Notes under the pieces: model-generated
Told to the model about the DNA's origin: nothing
Database searches by the model: none
Seen by the model: only the letters and a program-made list of their open reading frames with translations
Shown here: in pieces, positions 52,964-61,449 of the stretch
How the letters are laid out: every line of letters begins with the position of its first letter
Position numbering within the stretch: position 1 is the stretch's first letter
Translations under genes and position numbers: made by a program
Assembly (NCBI RefSeq): GCF_000011385.1
Contig: NC_005125.1
Span: forward strand, 3,162,001 to 3,226,000
Origin: Gloeobacter violaceus PCC 7421
Lineage (GTDB): Bacteria; Cyanobacteriota; Cyanobacteriia; Gloeobacterales; Gloeobacteraceae
Direction: 5' to 3'
DNA length: 64,000 bases

Positions 52964-54016
52964 TCACTGCAGCAGATTGAAGGTGTCCCGGAAGATCAAC
53001 AGCACGCCCAATCCCAGCAGCACCAGCATGCCCGCCTGGTTGACGTAGTTTTGTATCTTGTCGGGGACGGGTTTGCCCCGCAGCGCCTCGGCAATCACGA
53101 ACACGAGTTGTCCACCGTCAAGGGCTGGCAGGGGCAGCAAGTTCAGCACCGCGAGGTTAAAGGAAATCAACGCCGCCACGTAGAACAAGTTGAGCCAGTC
53201 GCTCTGGGCGGCCTGGGCGGTGACGGCCACGATCCCCACCGGTCCGGTAAGTTGGTCGAGTCCCGCCCGGCCGGTAAACAACTGCCCGAAGCCGTTCAAA
53301 GTCGTGACGGCGATGCGGCCGTAGGCGGTGGCGCTGCTGGTGAAAACTTCGGCGATATCCCGGGGTGCCCGGCGCGTCACGGTGCCGTTGGCAGAGAGCG
53401 AAACGCCGACTTTGCCCTGGGCATTCGGGGTGAGGGCCACGGGCCGCCGCTCCTCACCGCGCTGGACTACCAAATTGACGGACTTGTCGGCATTGGCCTG
53501 AAACACCCGGCTCAGTTGGGCCAGCGCCCCATCGCCACTGCCGACGGGACGCCCTGCCGCTTCGAGGACGACATCGCCCGCTTCGAGGCCCGTGCGCTCA
53601 GCCGCCTGACCGGCCGTCACCTGCTGGATGAGGGCGCCGGGCCGCACCTGGGTCTCGGGTACACCCCCCAGCACCACCAGCGCCAACAGCACCAGATAGC
53701 CGAACACAAAGTTCGCCGTCACCCCGGCAAGCAGGACGATCGTTCTATCGAGAATCGGCCGGTTCTTGAGCAGATGCGGATCGTCTTTGGGTATACCGCT
53801 ATCCGGGTCGTCGTCGGGAAAGCCGACATAGCCGCCCAGGGGCAAGGCGCGCAGGGCGTACTCCACCTCCGGCCCCTGGTAGCGGGCGATCACCGGTCCA
53901 AAGCCGATCGAGAAGCGGCTCACCCGGATACCTTGCCAGCGGGCCGCCAGAAAATGGCCCAGCTCGTGCACCACGATGAGCAGACCCAGCACCAGGATCG
54001 ACAGCAGCACAAACAT
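52964..54016 (-). CDS. rseP: RseP/site-2 protease family intramembrane metalloprotease
   Basis: 350 residues. The zinc motif HELGHFLAARW lies in the first membrane helix (about residues 17-27). VEYALRALPLGGYVGFPDDD follows. A PDZ domain occupies about 105-190 (ALIQQVTAGQAAERTGLEAG). The second catalytic segment LPLPALDGGQLVFVIAEALR supplies the Asp ligand. It cleaves membrane proteins such as anti-sigma factors or signal peptide remnants. It stands alone, not beside dxr or cdsA. Confidence 0.94.
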   Translation of the reverse strand: MFVLLSILVLGLLIVVHELGHFLAARWQGIRVSRFSIGFGPVIARYQGPEVEYALRALPLGGYVGFPDDDPDSGIPKDDPHLLKNRPILDRTIVLLAGVTANFVFGYLVLLALVVLGGVPETQVRPGALIQQVTAGQAAERTGLEAGDVVLEAAGRPVGSGDGALAQLSRVFQANADKSVNLVVQRGEERRPVALTPNAQGKVGVSLSANGTVTRRAPRDIAEVFTSSATAYGRIAVTTLNGFGQLFTGRAGLDQLTGPVGIVAVTAQAAQSDWLNLFYVAALISFNLAVLNLLPLPALDGGQLVFVIAEALRGKPVPDKIQNYVNQAGMLVLLGLGVLLIFRDTFNLLQ

Positions 54017-54207
54017 CGCGTACCTTCTTTGCTCCGGCCGACATCTTCATCATCGCAGTGCGCCCGCAGAGCAAACTATGCACAAAGCAGGAAAGGCGCC
54101 TCAACCACCGATCACTTCGTCGAACCGACACTGCGACGGCTCGGCTACTGTCCCCGGCCAAACGAGTTCCCCTTCGATGAGCCGGCAGCCCTGCAGCGAT
54201 GATACAT

Positions 54208-54235
54208 AATAGTGGCCACATACGTAGCCACTATT
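54208..54235 (+). promoter_or_regulatory. Perfect palindromic operator of toxin-antitoxin module 2
   Basis: AATAGTGGC (54208-54216) and GCCACTATT (54227-54235) form a perfect 9-base inverted repeat with a 10-base centre that directly abuts the antitoxin ATG. Antitoxin binding here would block initiation as well as transcription. It shares its core with the site in front of module 1. Confidence 0.75.
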
Positions 54236-54508
54236 ATGGAATTCATTGGTGTTCGCGAGTTTCGAGATCGCGCCAGTCATTATTTGGCAAGCAAGCACGC
54301 CCTTGGCATTCGCAGAAACAACCGCCTGATCGGTGTTTATGTTCCGTTGCCGGAGTTGTCGGAGCAAGAAGAGCAAACCGGAGACATCAAGCGTCTGGGC
54401 GAGCTAGTTCGTCAAATGGCTGCTCAGAACCAGCTCGATGAAGAGAGCTTTGCCGCCATGTTCGAGAGCGCTGCAGGCGACCCGGGTACGAATGCTATTG
54501 GTTGTTGA
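54236..54508 (+). CDS. Phd/YefM-type antitoxin, module 2
   Basis: 90 residues from ATG 54236, aligned with the paralogue at 20846. N-terminus EFIGVREFRDRASHYLASKH and RRNNRLIGVYVPLPEL form the Phd-like DNA-binding part. The acidic tail (MAAQNQLDEESFAAMFESAA) is the toxin-binding region. The last 17 bases overlap the toxin gene. An ATG 24 bases upstream would swallow the palindrome and is rejected. Confidence 0.83.
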   Translation: MEFIGVREFRDRASHYLASKHALGIRRNNRLIGVYVPLPELSEQEEQTGDIKRLGELVRQMAAQNQLDEESFAAMFESAAGDPGTNAIGC

Positions 54509-54935
54509 CGCCAATATCATTGTCGGAACGCTTTTGCGGGAGGCGGGCCGTACTCTGGTGGCTGAGCGGAGATTGGATCTATTTATCTGCGAACGGGCTG
54601 TGGAGGAAGCGTTGCACGAATTGCGCAAACGGGGCAATGCTATGGTTCGCCAGGGCCGTATTCTACCGGTACAGCGCGACACCATGCTTGAGTTGGCGCT
54701 CAGCACTCTTCGCCGGAACATCCGTATTGCGCCGGAGTTGGTGTATTTACCGGTTGAGCGCCAAGCCCGCCAACGTATTCCTCGTGACCCAGACGATTGG
54801 CCCACCGTTGCCCTGGCACTGGTTCTCGAAAGTGGCATCTGGACTGAAGACAACGACTTTTTGGGATGCGGCCTTCCTACCTGGACTACCCAGACGCTGC
54901 ACACGCACCTTACCGGGGGCTGGGTGCCCACGTAA
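54492..54935 (+). CDS. PIN-domain toxin, module 2
   Basis: 147 residues from ATG 54492, which gives MLLVVDANIIVGTLL at the N-terminus like other PIN proteins. Acidic residues: D in VVDAN, E in CERAVEEALHELRK, D/E in PRDPDDWPTVALALVLESGI and WTEDNDFLGCG. Paralogous to the toxin at 20162. Predicted RNase held in check by the overlapping antitoxin. Confidence 0.86.
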   Translation: MLLVVDANIIVGTLLREAGRTLVAERRLDLFICERAVEEALHELRKRGNAMVRQGRILPVQRDTMLELALSTLRRNIRIAPELVYLPVERQARQRIPRDPDDWPTVALALVLESGIWTEDNDFLGCGLPTWTTQTLHTHLTGGWVPT

Positions 54936-55013
54936 CAGCGGCTGCGCTGAGGCTAATTATGACTTGCGGTCCACAGATCGATGGCCTCAGTGTAGGTGTG
55001 GAGCGCCTACACC

Positions 55014-56219
55014 TCAAACGCCGGCAAAATTCGCCGGATCCTGGTCGCGCCGATGCTGGACAGGCAGAGGGGGACCTTGGCCATCGCCCACCAAAGCGGC
55101 GGTGTGCTCCAGGGATTCGCGCAACCGTCTGGCCGCGTAGATAGACATATCGCGGGGCACGTTTATCCGGTCGCGCAGATATCGCAGCGCCGGGTCAGAG
55201 CCCGGCGGCGGTGTGCAGACTTGGCCGGTGATCAGGTGGGTCAGAGCACAGCGCAGCGCCTCGTCGAACAGTCGGCGATCGGCGGGGTTGACTCGAATGA
55301 TGTTGGTGCGGTGCTTGAGCACCCGCCGAAGCGCTTCCGTGCGGGAGTTTTTGGGCTCGGGGTAAGCCACATCGGGCAGTCCGGCCCAAGGACCATGATC
55401 TACCCGTGCTTTGTTGCGTTGCATCTGGGGCTCGCCGTTTTCCCAGCAGCCACCCATCTGGGGCGGCAAGTCGTGGACATGGGTGTGGAAGTCGCTCTGG
55501 GTGCCGCGGTAGGTGGGTCGGCTTTCCATCGCTGCAAACCAGGCAGCCAAGTGGGGATTTTCTTCGCGCAGGGAGTAGCCCTTGTAGTAGTAGAGGCTGG
55601 CGTTCATCCGTTCGACGTAGGGCGTGAAGATCACATCGGCGGTGCCGAACTGCTCTAGAAAGTAAGGCCCCAAGGTGCGACCGAGGGCATCTTCGACCGT
55701 GGCGACCACGGCTTTGAACTGGTCGCGATTGCGCTGCTCCTCGCGGGACGAACCGGCCGGATAGCAAAGCCAGGTGCACCAGGCCCTAAATAAAAGCCGC
55801 TCCAGCCGCCGCAGGGGGAGCACCGTGGGGTCTTCCATGCCCGATCCCAGCGGACCGAAGGTCCGTTCGAGGGCAATCAAGATGTCGTCGCTTTCTGTGA
55901 TCACCCGGCCGTCCAATTCGACAGCCGGCAGCATGCCGGAGGGCACCTTGCGCTTGTACCAGCTCTCCTTCTGCCCGTAGCAGAACATCGTCACTTTTTC
56001 GATACGGTAGGGAAGCTGTTTTTCTTCAAGCCACAGCCAGATCTTCTGGCAGTAGGGGCACCAGGCGTGATTGTCGCGGTAAAGGGTGACTCGCACAGCG
56101 GATTCGCTGAGGCCAAACAGGCGCAGACGGGCCTGGGCATTGGTCGGCCCATTCACGGTGTCCAATTGAAAATCCGTGAGCGCTTCTAGTTCTGCCCAGC
56201 TGAGCGGGGCGCTAGTCAT
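55014..56219 (-). CDS. Glutathione S-transferase-like protein
   Basis: 401 residues, much longer than a simple GST. The thioredoxin-fold part has the redox motif [20 protein letters not shown] (about residues 50-69), then [20 protein letters not shown]. An all-helical C-domain follows ([40 protein letters not shown]). The last 130 residues are an extra extension ([20 protein letters not shown]). Such long GSTs occur in cyanobacteria and plants; substrate unknown. Confidence 0.87.
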   Translation of the reverse strand: MTSAPLSWAELEALTDFQLDTVNGPTNAQARLRLFGLSESAVRVTLYRDNHAWCPYCQKIWLWLEEKQLPYRIEKVTMFCYGQKESWYKRKVPSGMLPAVELDGRVITESDDILIALERTFGPLGSGMEDPTVLPLRRLERLLFRAWCTWLCYPAGSSREEQRNRDQFKAVVATVEDALGRTLGPYFLEQFGTADVIFTPYVERMNASLYYYKGYSLREENPHLAAWFAAMESRPTYRGTQSDFHTHVHDLPPQMGGCWENGEPQMQRNKARVDHGPWAGLPDVAYPEPKNSRTEALRRVLKHRTNIIRVNPADRRLFDEALRCALTHLITGQVCTPPPGSDPALRYLRDRINVPRDMSIYAARRLRESLEHTAALVGDGQGPPLPVQHRRDQDPANFAGV

Positions 56220-56425
56220 GGGATGGATCTCATAAAGGGCTTGAAATTAAAGGCCAGGCTGTCCAGGCGGGCGGCAGCTTGCGCACTATTTTAGTTGTAG
56301 CGGCTTGCAATCATCGGCGGCTGGACCTGCAATCGAGAACTGTGTGGAGGGCATCAATTTTCGGGCTTATTGCCAAGCTCAAGGGATCTTGCGACTTTGA
56401 TCGATCGCTCTCTGCAAAAAAGCAA

Positions 56426-56455
56426 AAGCGCCGGAAGAAAAACTTGCCGGCGCTT
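56426..56455 (-). terminator. Terminator of the tRNA-fMet transcript
   Basis: AAGCGCCGG / CCGGCGCTT, a 9-base perfect stem with a 12-base loop, 10 bases after the tRNA 3' end on the - strand. The - strand continues TTTGCTTTTTTG as the U-rich tail. Confidence 0.85.
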
Positions 56456-56464
56456 CACTTAAGA

Positions 56465-56807
<343 letters not shown>

Positions 56808-56833
56808 TCGAACTTGCTCATCCTAACAGACTT

Positions 56834-57682
56834 CTATTTGGATCCGCCATCAGCTTCGAGGGTGAGCGACAGCCGGTAGATCTCTTTGCGCGGCAGGCCG
56901 GTCTGGGCCGCCAGTTGACGGCTTGCCTCCGAGCGCGAGAGACCGGAGGCGATCATCGCCTCCAGGCTCGCCTGCAACTGCTCCCGGGTGGGCAGCTCGG
57001 GCACCTGAGGGGGGGCACCTTCGAGCACCAGGGTGAATTCGCCGCGGGGCAGGGTGGTTTCGAAGTAAGCTATTGCCGCTGAAAGGCCGCCCCGCCAGAC
57101 TTGTTCGTGAATTTTCGTCAGTTCGCGGCAGATGGCGACGGGCCGCTCCGCCCCCAGGTGGACGCTCAGATCTGCCAGGGTGCGCAGTAGGCGGTGGGGG
57201 GCCTCGAACAGCACCACCGGCCGCTCCTCGCGCGCCAGGGCCACCAGGCGTTCGCGGCGGCGACTGGTGGTAGGCAAAAAGCCTTCAAAAACGAAGCGAG
57301 GATCAGTACAGCCCGCCAGAGCAAGGGCAGCGGTCAGGGCGCTCGGGCCAGGAATGACACTGACCGGCAAATTCTCAGCCCGGCAGGCGGCCACCAGTTC
57401 GGCGCCGGGATCGCTCACGCCGGGCATGCCCGCATCGGTAATCAAAGCGATGTCCCGGCCTGCTTGAAGGGCGGCCACCAGCTCGCCCGTGCGTGCGTGG
57501 GCGTTGTGGGCGTGGAAACTCACCAGCGGTCTGGAGATCTCGAAGTGGGCGAGCAGTTTGCGCGAGTGGCGCGTGTCCTCGCAGGCGATCCGGTCGCACG
57601 CTTTGAGGACGCGCAGCGCCCGCAGGGTGATGTCTTCGAGGTTGCCGATCGGTGTCGCCACCAGGTAGAGCGTGCCCGCCAA
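56834..57682 (-). CDS. rsmI: 16S rRNA 2'-O-methyltransferase RsmI
   Basis: 282 residues if started at TTG 57682, four bases after the preceding stop, which places the family start AGTLYLVATPIGNLEDITLR at the N-terminus. A longer frame to 57787 lies inside the upstream gene. Other motifs: CEDTRHSRKLL, ALITDAGMPGVSDPG, VIPGPSALTAALALAG. It methylates C1402 at the decoding centre together with RsmH. Part of metG-NYN-rsmI-tRNA-fMet. Confidence 0.93.
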   Translation of the reverse strand: MAGTLYLVATPIGNLEDITLRALRVLKACDRIACEDTRHSRKLLAHFEISRPLVSFHAHNAHARTGELVAALQAGRDIALITDAGMPGVSDPGAELVAACRAENLPVSVIPGPSALTAALALAGCTDPRFVFEGFLPTTSRRRERLVALAREERPVVLFEAPHRLLRTLADLSVHLGAERPVAICRELTKIHEQVWRGGLSAAIAYFETTLPRGEFTLVLEGAPPQVPELPTREQLQASLEAMIASGLSRSEASRQLAAQTGLPRKEIYRLSLTLEADGGSK

Positions 57683-57686
57683 GGGA

Positions 57687-58337
57687 CTATCTCGCTTCGT
57701 CCTCGGCGGTATTGACGAGGAGACCGTGACCGTTGGAGCCGTTGGCACCGTTGGCGGGGTGGCTCGTCGGCAGCGGCCGGTAGGCATAGCCGTTCTGACG
57801 GGGCGCCTTCTGGATGTCCTCTTTGATCTGCTCCAGGTCGATGTAGCGATCGGCGACGTTGATGAGGTAGTCGCTGGTCATCGAGCGCAGGCTCACCACC
57901 TCGACGCGCACTCCCTTGTAGGAGGCGGCATTGACGGCATAGGCCAGGTCGCCGTCGCCGGAGACGAGGATTGCCGTGTCGTAGGAACCTGCCAGCGAGA
58001 GCATGTCGACAGCAATTTCGACGTCGAGGTTGGCCTTTTTGGAACCGTCGGGCAACTGCACCAAGTCCTTGGTGATCACCCGGTAGCCGTTGCGGCGCAT
58101 CCACAGCAAAAAGCCCTGCTGCTTCTCGTTGGCCCGATCGACGCCGGTGTAGAAAAATGAACGCAACAGGCGCGAACCGTTGGTCAGACGATTGAGCAGC
58201 TTGGTGTAATCGATCTCGATCCCCAACTGCAGCGCAGCGTAGAAAAGGTTCGAGCCGTCGATGAAGATGGCCACCCGCCCGCGCATCATCGCCTGCTCTC
58301 GGGCTAGTAATCCTTCGGTATCTGAAGAAGCGGTCAT
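57687..58337 (-). CDS. LabA-like NYN-domain protein (DUF88)
   Basis: 216 residues. NYN core VAIFIDGSNLFYAALQLGIE, KKANLDVEIAVDMLSLAGSY and TAILVSGDGDLAYAVNAASY, with the Asp cluster of an RNase-like site. The tail is disordered and Asn/Gly-rich. This is the LabA/NicB-type group; LabA in Synechococcus is a circadian output factor and many relatives are annotated NYN nucleases. Start at 58337; an ATG at 58286-58289 is an alternative. Lies between metG and rsmI. Confidence 0.88.
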   Translation of the reverse strand: MTASSDTEGLLAREQAMMRGRVAIFIDGSNLFYAALQLGIEIDYTKLLNRLTNGSRLLRSFFYTGVDRANEKQQGFLLWMRRNGYRVITKDLVQLPDGSKKANLDVEIAVDMLSLAGSYDTAILVSGDGDLAYAVNAASYKGVRVEVVSLRSMTSDYLINVADRYIDLEQIKEDIQKAPRQNGYAYRPLPTSHPANGANGSNGHGLLVNTAEDEAR

Positions 58338-58370
58338 AAAGTAGTCAACCTCGTCGGAGATAAATGAACC

Positions 58371-59921
58371 CTATTCCAGGCGGGGAAATAGAGGCGACCC
58401 CAAACAGAGCGGCTGCCCCCCCGGCAAACCGCCCCACAAGGCATCGTCCCAACTGCGATCCTCCCAAGCCTGGACGGAGAATCCCAGTTGCCGGTAGATC
58501 TCGGCGGCCAACCCCGGAATCAGCGGCGACAGCAATACCGCTGCGATGCGCACCGATTCGAGAACCGCGTAGAGTACCTGTTCAACCTGCACCTGCTCGC
58601 CCTTTTTGTACAGCGACCAGGGGGCGCGCGCATCGAGGTAGCGGTTGCCCGCCCGCACCAGGGCCAACGCCAACCCGCTTGCCTCGGAAAACCGCAGCGC
58701 CTCCCAATGCTCGGCGCACACCTGCGCGAGGCCGGTGGCCTTGTCCCGCAGGGCGTCGGTGGGATCGATGGCAACGGAAGGGATAACACCACCGCAATAT
58801 TTGACGACCATATTACCAGTTCGGTTCAGCAAATTGCCCAGATCATTGGCCAGATCTGCGTTGAGAATCTCGCGAAAACGGGTCTCGTTAAAGTCGTTGT
58901 CCCGTCCGAATTCGATCGCTTTGAGAAAATAGTAACGGACCGCATCGGAGCCATACTGTTCAACCAATACACCCGGGTCGATGACGTTGCCGAGGGCCTT
59001 GCCCATCTTGCGGCCGTCGCGCGTCAAAAACCCGTGGCCGAAGATCATCCCCGGCAGCGGCAACCCCGCCGACATCAGCATCGCCGGCCAGTAGACGGCG
59101 TGAAAGCGCAAAATGTCCTTCCCGACAATGTGCAGATCGATGGGCCACCAGCGCGCGAGGGCATTTTCTAAGGTGGGTTCGTCCTCGGGTTCGAGCAGGG
59201 CCGTCACATAGCCCAACAGCGCGTTGAACCAGACATAAATCGTCTGGCTGGAATCGACGGGAATCGGCAGCCCCCAGGAGACGTTGGCCCGCGAGATCGA
59301 AAAATCTTCGAGTCCCCCGGCAATGAAATTGCGCACCTCGTGGGCACGAAAATCGGGCTGCACAAACTCGGGATGCTCGTCGAAGTATTGTTCCAGTTTT
59401 TGCTGGTAGCGCGAGAGCGCAAAGATATAGTTCTCTTCGTCCTGCTCGCGCAGCGGCTTGAGGTGAATCTTGCAGCGCGGCTCGCCGTTCTCGATAAAGT
59501 AGTCCTCGTCGGGCTTTTTTTTGAATTCTTCGCAATCGATGCAGTAGAGGCCCGTGTAGCGGCCTTTGTAAATGTCGCCCGCCTGCCAGCAGCGCTCAAA
59601 AAATTCGCGTACGATCGCAGCGTGGCGCGGATCGGTGGTGCGGATAAAGCGGTCGTAATCGATCGACAGCGCCCGCCACAGCTTCTCGAACCCGGCGGCA
59701 ATCTCGTTGCAGTGCTCACGGGGAGTCAAATGACGCTCCGCCGCCTGCCGCTCGATTTTGAGCCCGTACTCGTCGGTGCCGGTCACAAAACGCACGGAGC
59801 GACCCCGCAAGCGGTGATAGCGCGCCACCGCGTCCGCCGCCAGCGTCGGGTAGGCACTGCCGATGTGGGGCAAAGCATTGACGTAAAATAGTGGGGTTGT
59901 AAGTGCAAAACCCTGCGTCAT
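58371..59921 (-). CDS. metG: Methionyl-tRNA synthetase
   Basis: 516 residues, class I. HIGH region LTTPLFYVNALPHIGSAYPT; KMSKS loop in TRDGRKMGKALGNVIDPGVL (variant KMGKA). A metal-knuckle stub is at YCIDCEEFKKKPDEDY, and TIYVWFNALLGYVTALL precedes the Rossmann half. No C-terminal tRNA-binding EMAP domain, so it is the short type. It charges both elongator and initiator tRNA-Met; the initiator gene lies downstream in the same cluster. Confidence 0.95.
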   Translation of the reverse strand: MTQGFALTTPLFYVNALPHIGSAYPTLAADAVARYHRLRGRSVRFVTGTDEYGLKIERQAAERHLTPREHCNEIAAGFEKLWRALSIDYDRFIRTTDPRHAAIVREFFERCWQAGDIYKGRYTGLYCIDCEEFKKKPDEDYFIENGEPRCKIHLKPLREQDEENYIFALSRYQQKLEQYFDEHPEFVQPDFRAHEVRNFIAGGLEDFSISRANVSWGLPIPVDSSQTIYVWFNALLGYVTALLEPEDEPTLENALARWWPIDLHIVGKDILRFHAVYWPAMLMSAGLPLPGMIFGHGFLTRDGRKMGKALGNVIDPGVLVEQYGSDAVRYYFLKAIEFGRDNDFNETRFREILNADLANDLGNLLNRTGNMVVKYCGGVIPSVAIDPTDALRDKATGLAQVCAEHWEALRFSEASGLALALVRAGNRYLDARAPWSLYKKGEQVQVEQVLYAVLESVRIAAVLLSPLIPGLAAEIYRQLGFSVQAWEDRSWDDALWGGLPGGQPLCLGSPLFPRLE

Positions 59922-60076
59922 CTGACTTGTGACTCAATCGAACTGGAATGAACCGTTCCGAAAACCGAAAAATGTTAACGAATTATAACAGAAAAAGTTC
60001 GGGAGGTACGGCAATCATACACCCTCTGTTTATTGCCCCCGGCCCATAGCGGCCCGTCTCCCCCCGTCGGTGGTGG

Positions 60077-60118
60077 CCCACAGCCCAAAGCCCCGATATC
60101 GGGCGCCAGGGCTGTGGG
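60077..60118 (-). terminator. Long stem-loop downstream of moaA
   Basis: CCCACAGCCC (60077-60086) pairs perfectly with GGGCTGTGGG (60109-60118). Inside it CCCGATATCGGG is a second palindrome. It begins 10 bases after the moaA stop on the - strand; there is no U-run, so termination or RNA protection is inferred. Confidence 0.55.
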
Positions 60119-60127
60119 CAATAGGTA

Positions 60128-61105
60128 TTAACCACCAATTTGGGACATGGTGCGGCCATAGGAGCCGGTGGTCCCCCGGTCGCGCTCGCGAAAGTTGATT
60201 TCGGGTTTGCGAAGCAGCAGTTCACTTACCAGTTCGCGCAGCTGGGCCGCGCCCGCCCCGGCGCGCAAGGGCGTCTTGAGGTCGATTTGATCGGCTTCGT
60301 TGAGCAGACAGGGCCGCAAAAAACCGTCGGCCGCCAGTCGCACCCGGTTGCAACGGCTGCAAAAGCATTCGGACATCTGGGAGATAAAGCCGACGGTGCC
60401 TTTGGCACCTGGAATCTGAAACACATCGGCCGGGCCGTTGCCGTAGCAGGCACCCTCTCCCAAGCCGAAGCGCTCGCGGATACGGCTTCGCAGCGTCTCG
60501 GAATTCACCCAGCCTGCCTGCTCAAAGTAACCGGTGTTGCCGATCGGCATAAATTCGATAAAGCGCACGTGCCATTGCCGATCGATGGTCAGGGCAGCCA
60601 GATCCGGGACTTCCTGTTCGTTGATCCCCGGCAGGACCACGACATTGAGCTTGAGGGGGTCGAAACCGACCCGGTGGGCCGCCTGGATGCCCGCCCAGAC
60701 TTTGGACCAGTGGTCGCGGCCGGTGATGCGCGCGAATACCCCTGGGTCGAGGGAATCCAGTGAAATATTCACCCGCCTCAGACCGGCGGCGTACAGGTCC
60801 TCCGCCAGTTCTTCGAGCAGGTAGGCGTTGGTGCTCAGCGACACGTCCGCCACCCCAGGCAATCCCACCAGGGCGCGCACAAAGCCCACTACCCCGCGCC
60901 TGAGCAACGGCTCGCCGCCGGTGAGACGAAAGCGGTCGATCCCCAGGGGCAAAAAGACTTCGCCCACCAGAAACAGCAGCTCCTCGTAGCTCAAGATCTG
61001 CGAGCGGTGCAGGTAGGCTATCGCTTCGCCCGTGGGCATGCAGTAGCTGCAGCGAAAGTTGCAGCGATCCACCAGGGAAATGCGCAGGTAGTTGACGGTG
61101 TTCAT
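60128..61105 (-). CDS. moaA: GTP 3',8-cyclase MoaA
   Basis: 325 residues. Radical-SAM Cys in [40 protein letters not shown]; second 4Fe-4S cluster Cys in [20 protein letters not shown] and PCLL. The end [12 protein letters not shown] carries the conserved Gly-Gly tail MoaA needs. First step of molybdopterin synthesis. Last gene of a three-gene - strand operon, 32 bases after the small gene. Confidence 0.96.
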   Translation of the reverse strand: MNTVNYLRISLVDRCNFRCSYCMPTGEAIAYLHRSQILSYEELLFLVGEVFLPLGIDRFRLTGGEPLLRRGVVGFVRALVGLPGVADVSLSTNAYLLEELAEDLYAAGLRRVNISLDSLDPGVFARITGRDHWSKVWAGIQAAHRVGFDPLKLNVVVLPGINEQEVPDLAALTIDRQWHVRFIEFMPIGNTGYFEQAGWVNSETLRSRIRERFGLGEGACYGNGPADVFQIPGAKGTVGFISQMSECFCSRCNRVRLAADGFLRPCLLNEADQIDLKTPLRAGAGAAQLRELVSELLLRKPEINFRERDRGTTGSYGRTMSQIGG

Positions 61106-61137
61106 GACCAGTCCAAATGCGGAGAAATCAAGGGTGC

Positions 61138-61440
61138 CTAGAGACTGGGGTTGCCGACTTCGGCAACGTAGTTGCCCAGGATCTCGGCTAGGAACCCTTC
61201 GCCTACCGCACCGATTTCACCCATGTGGGCGGGGCGGGGAGCGTCGGTGCGGGTCTTGAGGACAACGAATTTTTCGCCTTCGTCGGCGGCTTTGACCCAG
61301 ACGTGTTTGCCAAGACCCGGGTAGGTGACCAGCACCATGTCCGCACCCGCCTGGGAGACGCGCAGCACCGGGTCGACCCGGCCTGCCACCCGCTCCACCC
61401 GGGCGGTAAATTCGGCAATGCTGAACTGGTTTTTGCTCAC
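61138..61440 (-). CDS. Conserved-looking 100-residue hypothetical protein
   Basis: Soluble mixed alpha/beta protein, no Cys. Segments [20 protein letters not shown] and [20 protein letters not shown] suggest a compact domain; the end [17 protein letters not shown] is helical. No named family. It lies 9 bases after the propeller gene and 32 before moaA, so an operon role is likely but unknown. Confidence 0.65.
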   Translation of the reverse strand: MSKNQFSIAEFTARVERVAGRVDPVLRVSQAGADMVLVTYPGLGKHVWVKAADEGEKFVVLKTRTDAPRPAHMGEIGAVGEGFLAEILGNYVAEVGNPSL

Positions 61441-61449
61441 AGGGTGCTC

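Noticed and set aside
52898-54202. 434-codon + strand frame opposite rseP
   Set aside because: Antisense of the protease; only its last 36 codons, beyond rseP, look protein-like and are listed as a separate finding.
54989-55011. GTGTAGG/CCTACAC hairpin after the GST-like gene
   Set aside because: Short stem, no U-run; not convincing as a terminator.
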